Of a stretch of 64,000 nt of DNA, positions 7,612 through 15,086 are shown in pieces. The DNA lies in assembly GCF_008065375.1 (NCBI RefSeq), contig NZ_VJYI01000002.1, forward strand, positions 682,001-746,000, written 5' to 3'. Source of the stretch: Nonomuraea sp. SYSU D8015 (GTDB lineage Bacteria; Actinomycetota; Actinomycetes; Streptosporangiales; Streptosporangiaceae). A model generated the notes under the pieces. It did not search any database. It worked only from the letters and a program-made list of their open reading frames with translations, and was not told the DNA's origin. Numbering within the stretch: the first letter of the stretch is position 1; every line of letters starts with the position of its first letter. The position numbers and the translations under genes are program-made.

Positions 7612-8280
7612 TCACTGCTCGCCGGGACGCACCAGCCCGCTCTCGTACGCGAAGACGACCGCCTGAACGCGGGTGGTGAGGCCGAGCTTCATCAGCACCC
7701 GGGACAGGTGGGTCTTGACCGTCGCCTCCCCGAGGTGGAGCCGGGCCGCGATCTGGGTGTTGGTCAGGCCCTGGGCCAGCAGTTTCAGCACGTCCGTCTC
7801 CCGGGGGGTGAGCGACTCGAGCTCGGCCGCCCGGCTGCCGGCACGGGATGGGTCCGGCTGGCCGGCGAACGCGGCGATCACCCGCAGGGTCACCGCCGGG
7901 TCGAGCAGCCCGCCACCGGCCGCCACCGTCCTCACGGCCTCCACCAGGTGCTCTGGCGGGGCCACCTTCAGTAGGAAGCCGCTGACTCCCGCGCGCAGCG
8001 CGGCGGCGACGTGCGCGTCCTCGTCGAAGGTGGTCAGCACGATGACCTTGCTGTCGGGGTGGTCGCGGACGAGCCGCCGCGACGCCTCCAGCCCGTCCAT
8101 CCTCGGCATGCGCACGTCCATCAGCACGACGTCGGGCCGGGTCCGCGCGACCAGGTCGAGGGCCTCGGCACCGTCGGACGCCTCGCCCACGACCTCGATG
8201 TCCGGCTCGCCGCTGAGCACCAGTCGCAGCCCCACGCGGATCATCGCCTCGTCGTCGACGAGCGCCACCGAGATAGCCAT
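7612..8280 (-). CDS. NarL/LuxR-type response regulator
   Basis: 222 residues. The receiver domain has Asp9-Asp10 and the phospho-acceptor Asp55 (VVLMDVRMPRMDG), the switch Thr in LTTFDEDA and Lys in GFLLKVAP. The C-terminal LuxR helix-turn-helix is LTPRETDVLKLLAQGLTN, then TQIAARLHLGEATVKTHLSR. ATG at 8280 matches the family start; longer frames lack homology. It lies 10 bases after the histidine kinase, forming a two-component system. The receiver should be phosphorylated by that kinase and then bind the inverted repeats found upstream of the pair. Confidence 0.9.
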   Translation of the reverse strand: MAISVALVDDEAMIRVGLRLVLSGEPDIEVVGEASDGAEALDLVARTRPDVVLMDVRMPRMDGLEASRRLVRDHPDSKVIVLTTFDEDAHVAAALRAGVSGFLLKVAPPEHLVEAVRTVAAGGGLLDPAVTLRVIAAFAGQPDPSRAGSRAAELESLTPRETDVLKLLAQGLTNTQIAARLHLGEATVKTHLSRVLMKLGLTTRVQAVVFAYESGLVRPGEQ

Positions 8281-8290
8281 GTCGCTTTCC

Positions 8291-9433
8291 CTACCATGTG
8301 CGAGGAATGGGGAACCGGGCGCGGACAGCGAATCCGCCATCCGGCTCGACACCGGCGTTCAGGCTCCCCTGCACCATCGCGAGCCGTTCGCGCATGCCCA
8401 CCAGCCCATGGCCGCCGCCGGGCCGCGGAGCCTGCCGGCCGGGCTCGTTGCGTACCTCGAGCGTGAGGGCCCGGTCGCTGTAGTCGATGGTGACCGTGGT
8501 CGGGACCTCGCCGGCGTGCCGCAGCACGTTCGTCAGGGCCTCCTGGAGCACGCGGTACGCGGTGAGGTCCAGCACCGGCGGCAGCCGTGGCGGCTCGTCG
8601 GGGGCCTCCAGGGTCACCTTCAGCCCGGCGGCGCGCACATCGGAGATCAGCTCGCCGACGCGGGCCAGGGACGGCACCGGCGCAGGGCGTTCACCGTCCA
8701 CGTGCTCGCGCAGGATGCCGACCAGGCCGCGCATCTCCTCCACCGTCTGCCGGCCGAGCCGCTCCAGCCCGGCCACGATCTCCTGCTCGGCCGGGCGACC
8801 GGCGAGCAGCCTGCGCAGGCCGCCCAGTTGCAGGGTCATCACGCTGACCGAGTGCGCGACGGCGTCATGAACCTCGCGGGCGATGCGCGTACGCTCCTGC
8901 GCGACCGCGGCCTGGGCGTTCGCCTCGCGTTCGGCGTCGAGGGCGGCGGCGAGCTCGGCGAGCTTGGCCGCGCGTTCGCCGCTGCGGCGGGCGAGCAGCC
9001 CCATGCACCAGCCGGGCAGCAGGATCGCCGGGATGAAGAACAGCTCCCACAGCGACTCGGCGGCGGCGAGCGAGGCGCTCACGAACGACACGCCCGCGAC
9101 GCCGAACGCGAGGGCCGAGCGGCGGGGCGGCTCGCGCCAGCCGGCCCACGCGACCACCGCGATCATCCCGATCATCGCCGCGCCGCCGACTCCGGGCGCA
9201 CCGAACACGACCACGGGGACCGGCAGGCAGACGGCCGCGACGATCGTGCCGGCCAGCGGATACCAGGCCGCGAGCACCACTCCGGCTCCGAGCAGGACGC
9301 CCGCGATCCAGGTGGCGCCCGCGCTCGCGCCGAAGAAGTCGTCCAGCCGGGTCTCCATCACGGCCAGCAAACCGATCAGCGGTCCGGCCATCAGGGGGAT
9401 GAGGCGGACGTCCCTCAGCCGGGTCATCGTCAT
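8291..9433 (-). CDS. Sensor histidine kinase (HisKA_3 type)
   Basis: 380 residues. Residues 10-150 hold about four to five membrane segments with no large extracellular domain, so sensing is probably within the membrane. A coiled linker (about 151-185) leads to the dimerisation helix with the phospho-acceptor His189 (REVHDAVAHSVSVM). The ATPase part contains the N box (ALTNVLRHA) and GHGLVGMRERL. Typical of the DesK-like group paired with NarL-type regulators. ATG at 9433 is used; a GTG six bases upstream is an alternative. In one operon with the response regulator that follows. Confidence 0.88.
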   Translation of the reverse strand: MTMTRLRDVRLIPLMAGPLIGLLAVMETRLDDFFGASAGATWIAGVLLGAGVVLAAWYPLAGTIVAAVCLPVPVVVFGAPGVGGAAMIGMIAVVAWAGWREPPRRSALAFGVAGVSFVSASLAAAESLWELFFIPAILLPGWCMGLLARRSGERAAKLAELAAALDAEREANAQAAVAQERTRIAREVHDAVAHSVSVMTLQLGGLRRLLAGRPAEQEIVAGLERLGRQTVEEMRGLVGILREHVDGERPAPVPSLARVGELISDVRAAGLKVTLEAPDEPPRLPPVLDLTAYRVLQEALTNVLRHAGEVPTTVTIDYSDRALTLEVRNEPGRQAPRPGGGHGLVGMRERLAMVQGSLNAGVEPDGGFAVRARFPIPRTW

Positions 9434-9468
9434 GGCCACCGATCGTAACCAGGCCCGCCATCGGCCGA

Positions 9469-9521
9469 GTCCCCCGAATGGGGGACCCTCAGCAGGCCGC
9501 GGGGTCCGCCGAACAGCGGAC
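9469..9521. promoter_or_regulatory. Tandem 18-bp inverted-repeat operators of the two-component system
   Basis: Two perfect inverted repeats of the same design: GTCCCCCGAATGGGGGAC (9469-9486) and GTCCGCCGAACAGCGGAC (9504-9521). Shared pattern GTCCxCCGAAxxGxGGAC, start-to-start distance 35 bases. They lie between the kinase start (minus strand) and the divergent membrane gene (plus strand). Best candidates for binding by the adjacent LuxR-type regulator, controlling both directions. Confidence 0.6.
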
Positions 9522-9644
9522 CCGCTCCCCGGCCCGGTCATTCGAAGCGGGGAGCGATCACGGTGCGCGATGGCTGACGCGCCAGAAGGCGCCGGGACGG
9601 GAGAGTTCTCATCGCAACGAGTTCCTGCGACACGGAGGTACGAC

Positions 9645-10334
9645 ATGACCCCCCTCACCCACACCGCCGCGACCCCTGCGGACGCGCGCCCGGACCGGGC
9701 GAGCCGGTTCCTGCGGCGCGCCGGCGCGGCCGCCCTGATCGCCAGTCCCCTGCTGATGCTGGCCGGCATGATCACCGCCCCACCCCAGGACTCGGCCTCG
9801 GCGGCCGACTACGTCACCTCGCTCGCCCGCGACCCCTTCCTGACGGAGCTGTCGGCGATCCTGCTGCACTACGGCCTGATCGCCGGCGCGCTCGGCGCTC
9901 TCGCAGTGCCCGGGCTGGTCCGCGGTCGCAAGGGCCGATGGCCCACGCTGCTGGGCGCCCTGGCCGCGGCTGTGGGGCTCCTGAACGTGTCCGGCGCCGT
10001 ACGCGACGACTGGTGGCGGATGGTCATCGGGCGGCAACTCCCGCTCGGCGACGCGGTGCGGATCTCCGACACCGTGGACGGGTCGGCGTTCATGCCCCTG
10101 TGGAGCGGGACGGAGATCCTCGCCTTCCTGGGCCTGCTCGGGCTGTCCGCCGGGCTCGCCCGGGCGGGTGTCGTGGGCTGGTGGCTGCCCGCGATCTACC
10201 TCGCCGCCTTCGTCGGGATGATGTTCATCCCGATCGACCTGACGTACGTGGCGGGCATCGTGTTCGCCCTGCTGTTCCTGCCGCTGGGCGTTGCCGGTGC
10301 GCGCGTCTTCCAGCGCGAGCGCGCCGCCGCGTGA
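9645..10334 (+). CDS. Integral membrane protein of unknown function
   Basis: 229 residues with about six hydrophobic segments (for example AAALIASPLLMLAGMI, LSAILLHYGLIAGALGAL, WWLPAIYLAAFVGMMFI). No catalytic motif recognised. ATG at 9645 has a CGGAGGT ribosome site. It faces the histidine kinase operon across a region with two operator-like repeats, so it is the likely target gene of that two-component system. The overall pattern resembles small actinomycete DUF4386-like membrane proteins, but I cannot name the family with certainty. Confidence 0.65.
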   Translation: MTPLTHTAATPADARPDRASRFLRRAGAAALIASPLLMLAGMITAPPQDSASAADYVTSLARDPFLTELSAILLHYGLIAGALGALAVPGLVRGRKGRWPTLLGALAAAVGLLNVSGAVRDDWWRMVIGRQLPLGDAVRISDTVDGSAFMPLWSGTEILAFLGLLGLSAGLARAGVVGWWLPAIYLAAFVGMMFIPIDLTYVAGIVFALLFLPLGVAGARVFQRERAAA

Positions 10335-10362
10335 GCCCGCCGCCCGAGCGCTATCGTGGAGC

Positions 10363-10393
10363 CGAGTCCGGCACACTCTTCCTGTGCCGGACT
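10363..10393. terminator. Hairpin terminator between convergent genes
   Basis: Perfect 12-base stem GAGTCCGGCACA / TGTGCCGGACTC with a 7-base loop, between the convergent membrane gene and the tandem-repeat protein gene. No T run; likely bidirectional. Confidence 0.7.
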
Positions 10394-10429
10394 CAGCCCG
10401 CGATCGCGGGGCCGTGACGTCGCCGGCTC

Positions 10430-11314
10430 CTAGCTGGTCTTGTTCTTGACCCAGATCGCCGAGATCAGGCCGCCCTCGGTGTCCACGCTCTGCGGCACGT
10501 ACCCCAGCGTCCTGAGCTGGGTGGCCTTGAGCGTGTGGGTCACCTTGGAAAGGCCCAGCGTCTCCTTGATGCCGGTCGAGCTGCCCTTGGCCCACACGGT
10601 GGTGATGAGCTTGCCCGGCTCGACGGCCATGGCGATCGGGCGCAGGCCCTGCCGCGCCTTCGCCAGGAACTCCTGACCGCGCTGCTCCACGGTCTGGCCC
10701 AGGGTCACCTGGACGGAGCCCGAGACGGCGCCGGCGACCCAGACCGCCGCGTAGAGCGGCCTCTCGACCGTGCCGTACACGTCCAGCGAGGCGATGCTGT
10801 AGCCGGCGGCGCTGAACTCGGCGTTGACCTTCGCGAAGGTCTCCTTGGTCATCGCCAGCTGCGACTTGACCTGCTCCGTGGTCTTCTCGAAGACCGCAGC
10901 GAAGACGGCGTCCGAGCCCGTACCGGTACCGCTGATCAGCTCGGGCTGGAAACCCAGCTTCGCCTGCTCGGCGATGGTCTTGGTCAGATCCGTCGAGGAC
11001 AGGCCCTGCAGGACGTTCACCTTGCTGGCGGTGTCCTTGACCCACACACACGTGTACTGCGGGTTGGCCGCGTTGCTCACGCTCAACGCCTGGGGAACGT
11101 AGCCCTTGCCCAGCAGCTGCTTGGCTCGCTGCAGCAGCTGGGTGCCGGTCACCGCGTCCAGGGAGAGCCAGTCGAGCGGCAGGTTCTGGGCGGTCTGAGT
11201 GATCGTGGTCGTCTTGGTGGACTCCGCGGCCGCCGGGGACGCGAGAGCCAACAAGGGAGCGGTGGCCGCCGCCAGGGCCATGGTCAGGGCGACGGTCCTC
11301 TTTGTGCGCCTCAT
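10430..11314 (-). CDS. Secreted protein with bacterial tandem repeats (BTRD1-like)
   Basis: 294 residues from ATG 11314 with an AGGAGG ribosome site. Residues 1-31 are a signal peptide (LALASPAAAES). The mature part is a series of about five repeats of roughly 50 residues, each with a GYxPxxLSV-type turn and a YxxVWV strand (examples GYVPQALSVSNAANPQYTCV, YSIASLDVYGTVERPLYAAV, GYVPQSVDTEGGLISAIWVK). This matches the bacterial tandem repeat domain 1 pattern seen in exported actinomycete proteins. No catalytic domain accompanies the repeats, so binding or structural function is the most that can be said. Confidence 0.65.
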   Translation of the reverse strand: MRRTKRTVALTMALAAATAPLLALASPAAAESTKTTTITQTAQNLPLDWLSLDAVTGTQLLQRAKQLLGKGYVPQALSVSNAANPQYTCVWVKDTASKVNVLQGLSSTDLTKTIAEQAKLGFQPELISGTGTGSDAVFAAVFEKTTEQVKSQLAMTKETFAKVNAEFSAAGYSIASLDVYGTVERPLYAAVWVAGAVSGSVQVTLGQTVEQRGQEFLAKARQGLRPIAMAVEPGKLITTVWAKGSSTGIKETLGLSKVTHTLKATQLRTLGYVPQSVDTEGGLISAIWVKNKTS

Positions 11315-11635
11315 GATCCTCCTACTGAGGGGTAAAGGTCGTCCCAATTTCGGACAAGACGGGACCATAACAGAGAATGAGGGAGAGTTGACCAATCGTC
11401 ACCATGATCGCAACATTGCTGTGTCAGAAATCCTCAGAAATCAGGACAAGACGGACAACAACCAGAACGGCGTTCATGTTTTGCCAGGTCCAGGCCTGGA
11501 GGCCCGTTTCATCACGGCTTGACCGGGCACCGCCGGTCGACGCTCCGCCGGCCACAAGCTCTCTTGGCAACGGAGAGTTAGCGCACGGAATTTAGTGCGT
11601 TCCAAGATGGCGTTCTGTGGAATTCTGTAAGGACA
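11315..11635. other. Intergenic region, no gene seen
   Basis: 321 bases between the tandem-repeat protein start and the end of the second response regulator. It is less GC-rich than its surroundings and should contain the repeat protein promoter; the direct repeat TCAGAAATCC/TCAGAAATCA (about 11425-11444) is the only structure noted. Confidence 0.5.
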
Positions 11636-12283
11636 TCACGTTAAGTCGGTGGTCGGCTTGAGGAGGCCGGCCTCGTACGCCGCCGCCACCGCGGCCGCCC
11701 GGTCCTTCACCGCCAATTTGGCGAAGATGTGCAGCAGATGCGTCTTCACCGTCGCCTCGGTGATGAAGAGTTTCCCGGCGATGTCGCGGTTGGTCGCGCC
11801 GCGGGCGATGAGCCGCAGCACCTCGAGCTCCCGCGGGCTGAGCGTCCGCTGCTGCTCCGTCGAGCGGGCCTGCTGTGTCAGGATCCGGGCCACGGTCGGC
11901 GACAGCACGGTCTCGCCGCGGGCCGCCGCCAGGACGGCCCGCCGCAGATCCGCGCGAGGCGTGTCCTTGAGGAGGTAGCCCGTGGCCCCCTGCTCGATCG
12001 CCGGAAGGACGTCGGCGTCGTTGTCGAAGGTCGTCAGCACCAGCACATGGATGCCGGGGGTCTGCTCGCGGAGCCGGCGGATGACCTCGGCGCCGCTCAT
12101 CCTGGGCATGCGGAGGTCCAGGAGCACGACGTCGGGGTCGCTGCGCAGGGCCACCGCCAGGGCCTCTGGACCGTCGGCCGCCTCGCCGACGACCTCGAAG
12201 GCGTCGTCGTCGGCGAAGATGCCGCGCAGGCCGTCGCGGACGACCGGGTGGTCGTCCACGATGATCAAACGAATCGGCGGCAT
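11636..12283 (-). CDS. NarL/LuxR-type response regulator (ABC operon)
   Basis: 215 residues. Receiver with Asp10/Asp11, phospho-acceptor Asp56 (VVLLDLRMPRMSG), LTTFDNDAD and the Lys of GYLLKDTPRA. LuxR helix-turn-helix: LSPRELEVLRLIARGATN, then RDIAGKLFITEATVKTHLLH. Last gene of a four-gene operon, 3 bases after the kinase stop. Expected to control the operon itself, including the ABC exporter, as in LiaR/VraR-like envelope-stress systems; that functional analogy is inference. Confidence 0.9.
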   Translation of the reverse strand: MPPIRLIIVDDHPVVRDGLRGIFADDDAFEVVGEAADGPEALAVALRSDPDVVLLDLRMPRMSGAEVIRRLREQTPGIHVLVLTTFDNDADVLPAIEQGATGYLLKDTPRADLRRAVLAAARGETVLSPTVARILTQQARSTEQQRTLSPRELEVLRLIARGATNRDIAGKLFITEATVKTHLLHIFAKLAVKDRAAAVAAAYEAGLLKPTTDLT

Positions 12284-12286
12284 GGC

Positions 12287-13480
12287 TCACGTCCCCGAAT
12301 CTGGGGCCGGATCCGCAGGGATCGCCGGGACGGTCGCCGAGATTCCCGTCCCCTGGCCGGGGGCGGTCTCGATCTCCAGGGTCCCGGCCAGGCGATTGAC
12401 GCGCTGACGCATCGAGACGAGGCCGAAGCCCGCCGCCGGTCCCATCGTGAAGCCGGCGCCGTCGTCGCGTACGTCCAGGGCCACCACATCCTCCATGTAC
12501 GACACCGTGAGCCCGACCCGCCCCGCCGAGGCGTGTTTGGCGACGTTGGCCAGGGCCTCCTGCGCCACCCGTAACAGCGACGACTCCACCTCCGAGTGGA
12601 GCGGACGGGGATCGCCGGTCACCGACACCAAGGCCGGCACCCCCGTGCTCGCCGACCATTTCTCCGCGAGATCCCGCAGCACGGTCGCCAGCTGGGCCTC
12701 GTGTTGCAGCGGCGCCGGACGCAACGCCTGCACGGACCGGCGGGCCTCGGTCAGGCTCTCCCTGGCCATGGCCCGTACCGTGTCCAGGCGCGAGCGGGCG
12801 GCGGGTATGTCGCCGATCGCCTCGAGCTGGGTGAGGATGGCGGTCAGCCCCTGGGCGATGGTGTCGTGGATCTCCCTGGCCATGCGCTGACGCTCCTCCA
12901 GCACGCCGGCCTCGCGGGCCCGGATCAGGAGCTGGGACTGCAGGTGCGCGTTCTCCCCGGCGAGCGCGGCCAGCTTGGCCCCGGTCTCCCTGAGCTCCGC
13001 GATCACTGCCTTGAGCCGGTCGTTCTGGTCGGAGATCGTCTTGACGACCAGGCCGACCATCGAGGCGACCAGCACTCCGACGACGAAGGAGACGAGCAGC
13101 TCGGCCGGGGTCCGCCCGAGCTGGGGACGGGCGGCGATCAGGACGCCGACCGTGACGGCCACCCCTCCGTACGCCCACCACCCGGCCAGCAGGACGAAGC
13201 ACTGGAGGAACGCTCCCACCCCGGTCACCGTGAAAACGGTGTCCATCCGCACCAGGGCCGCGATGAGGGCGAGCAGGACCACGAAATAGACGACCAGCGG
13301 GAGCGGACGCGCGGTCATCAGCCACTGCCAGCCGGCCGCGACCAGCGTCAGGGCCAGCACCTCCCACCGCCACTCCCGCAGCAGGGCGAAGAGCCCGGGG
13401 AGGAGGACGAGCAGGTACGGCAGCGCGGCCATGACGCGGTCCCAGCGGGTGACCTCCGCGCCGGACCCGGTCGTCACCAC
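12287..13480 (-). CDS. Sensor histidine kinase (HisKA_3 type, ABC operon)
   Basis: 397 residues. About five membrane segments up to residue 147, a coiled-coil linker (QNDRLKAVIAELRETGAKLA), the phospho-acceptor His205 (REIHDTIAQGLTAILTQ), the N box (ALANVAKHASAG) and a G box ending GFGLVSMRQRVNRL. NarL-system kinase with no extracellular sensor, as in cell-envelope stress kinases. The GTG start overlaps the permease stop by 7 bases, so kinase and transporter are translationally coupled; the transporter may act as the sensor module. Confidence 0.88.
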   Translation of the reverse strand: MVTTGSGAEVTRWDRVMAALPYLLVLLPGLFALLREWRWEVLALTLVAAGWQWLMTARPLPLVVYFVVLLALIAALVRMDTVFTVTGVGAFLQCFVLLAGWWAYGGVAVTVGVLIAARPQLGRTPAELLVSFVVGVLVASMVGLVVKTISDQNDRLKAVIAELRETGAKLAALAGENAHLQSQLLIRAREAGVLEERQRMAREIHDTIAQGLTAILTQLEAIGDIPAARSRLDTVRAMARESLTEARRSVQALRPAPLQHEAQLATVLRDLAEKWSASTGVPALVSVTGDPRPLHSEVESSLLRVAQEALANVAKHASAGRVGLTVSYMEDVVALDVRDDGAGFTMGPAAGFGLVSMRQRVNRLAGTLEIETAPGQGTGISATVPAIPADPAPDSGT

Positions 13481-14199
13481 CGGAAAGTCCTCAGGGCGAC
13501 GCCACCGGCGACGATCGAGATCGCGACCATGACACCCAGCGTAAGCGGCGACACCCCGCCGCCTGTCCAGCCGTCGCGGACGGCCTGGACCGCCGGCGCC
13601 ATCGGCGTGAGGTCGCCGATGGCGCGCATCGAGCCCGACAGGCTCTCACGGGGGATCATGGCACCGGAGAGGAAGACCATCGGGAAGAAGACACCCAACC
13701 CGACCACGGTCGCGGCCCGGCCGGTCGGAATGACCGCGCCCAGGAGGAACCCGATGGAGCCCAGGCTGAGCGCACCGAGCAGCCACGCCAGCAGCACGCC
13801 CGGGAGGCTGGCCGGCCCGGACAGCCCGTAGCCCACCAGCCCGACGAGGATCAGCAGCGCCGAGCCGAGCACGGCCAGCAGCGTGTGCGCGGCCCATTGC
13901 GCCCCGAACAACATCGCCGGAGAGGCGGGCGTGACGCGAAGCCGCTTCAGCACCCGCCGCTCCCGGTATTGGGCCAGCGTGGCGGGGAGGACGACCAGCG
14001 TGGCCAGGCCGACCACGAAGACGGTCAGCATCGGCACGGTGGCGTCGACCAGCGGCGTACCGCCCGGCAGCGGCTTGTTGCCGCCGCGGAGCTTGACCCA
14101 GAGCATGATCAGTGGGAAGGCCAGTGCGAAGAAGGCCGACATCGGGTCCCGGACGGTGAGTCTCAGCTCGACGGCGACGACGTTGCATATGCCCTTCAT
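13474..14199 (-). CDS. ABC-2 type transporter permease
   Basis: 241 residues with six membrane segments and the ABC-2 family layout: PMSAFFALAFPLIMLWVKLR near the N terminus, LAQYRERRVLKRLRVTPAS in the cytoplasmic loop, and GVFFPMVFLSGAMIPRES in the fifth helix. Exports small hydrophobic compounds or peptides with the partner ATPase. Its ATG overlaps the ATPase stop (ATGA). Substrate unknown; the linked kinase/regulator suggests inducible drug or envelope-stress efflux. Confidence 0.87.
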   Translation of the reverse strand: MKGICNVVAVELRLTVRDPMSAFFALAFPLIMLWVKLRGGNKPLPGGTPLVDATVPMLTVFVVGLATLVVLPATLAQYRERRVLKRLRVTPASPAMLFGAQWAAHTLLAVLGSALLILVGLVGYGLSGPASLPGVLLAWLLGALSLGSIGFLLGAVIPTGRAATVVGLGVFFPMVFLSGAMIPRESLSGSMRAIGDLTPMAPAVQAVRDGWTGGGVSPLTLGVMVAISIVAGGVALRTFRW

Positions 14200-14918
14200 G
14201 CCGCTTCGGTCCTTTCGGTCAGGGTGAGGTACGCGTTCTCCAGCGAGTCGGCCCCCGTCTTCGCGATCAGCTCCACAGGGGTCCCCTCGGCGACGACGTG
14301 ACCGCGGTCGATGACGGCGAGGCGGTCGCACAACGCCTCGGCCTCGTCCATGAAGTGGGTGACCAGCACGACCGTGACCCCGCGCCGGCGAATGTCGCGG
14401 ATGAGGCCCCACGTCGTACGGCGGGCCGCCGGGTCCAGGCCGGTGGTGAGCTCGTCGAGGAAGACCAGCTCGGGGTTGCCGACCAGGGCCAGCGCGATGA
14501 ACAGCCGCTGCTTCCAGCCGCCGGACAGGTTCGCGAACCGGACGCTCTTCCGGTCCGCCAGTCCCCACTCGTCCATGAGGGCCCGCCAGTCGCTCGGCCT
14601 GTCGTACAAGGCGGCGTACATCCGCAGCGCCTCACCGACCTTGACCGCGTCGGGCAGGGCCGCCTCCTGCAGTTGGGCGCCGATGCGCTGGAGAAGCCGG
14701 CGCCGGTCGCCCTCCGGGTCGAGGCCGAGCACGCGCAGCGTGCCGCCGTCCGGACGTCGCAGTCCCGACGCGCACTCCACGAGCGTGGTCTTCCCCGCGC
14801 CGTTGGGACCGGCGATGCCGAAGATCTCCCCTTGCTCCACCCGCAGGGAGACGCCGTCCAGCGCCGCGTTCGACCGGTAGCTCTTGCGCAGGTCGTTGAT
14901 CTCGATGATCGCTGTCAT
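14196..14918 (-). CDS. ABC transporter ATP-binding protein
   Basis: 240 residues from ATG 14918. Walker A GPNGAGKTT, signature LSGGWKQRL, Walker B LVFLDELTTGLDP with Leu in place of the usual Pro after Asp-Glu, and the H-loop VTHFMDEAE. DrrA/NatA-type ATPase that pairs with the ABC-2 permease encoded next. First gene of the operon ATPase-permease-kinase-regulator; the long frame upstream of 14918 is a shadow of the opposite MFS gene. Confidence 0.9.
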   Translation of the reverse strand: MTAIIEINDLRKSYRSNAALDGVSLRVEQGEIFGIAGPNGAGKTTLVECASGLRRPDGGTLRVLGLDPEGDRRRLLQRIGAQLQEAALPDAVKVGEALRMYAALYDRPSDWRALMDEWGLADRKSVRFANLSGGWKQRLFIALALVGNPELVFLDELTTGLDPAARRTTWGLIRDIRRRGVTVVLVTHFMDEAEALCDRLAVIDRGHVVAEGTPVELIAKTGADSLENAYLTLTERTEAA

Positions 14919-14951
14919 GGTTCGAGAGTCGCCGACGCGGGAGAACCCCGA

Positions 14952-14971
14952 CATCCACCGATCGGTTGATG
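14952..14971. promoter_or_regulatory. 20-bp palindrome upstream of the ABC/two-component operon
   Basis: CATCCACCGATCGGTTGATG is symmetrical except for one base pair, with core ACCGATCGGT. It lies 34 bases before the ABC ATPase start and faces a divergent MFS gene. Plausible binding site for the response regulator encoded at the end of the operon. Confidence 0.45.
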
Positions 14972-15086
14972 GGCGTCCGTAGCGAATCGGCAGGGGATCG
15001 TAATCGCCTGGCGCGAGGGTGAGGTCAACCGTCCGGCGTCCGCCGGTGTTCTCCCACCGCCCCGACGTCTCCCCCTCGGAGTCCCC

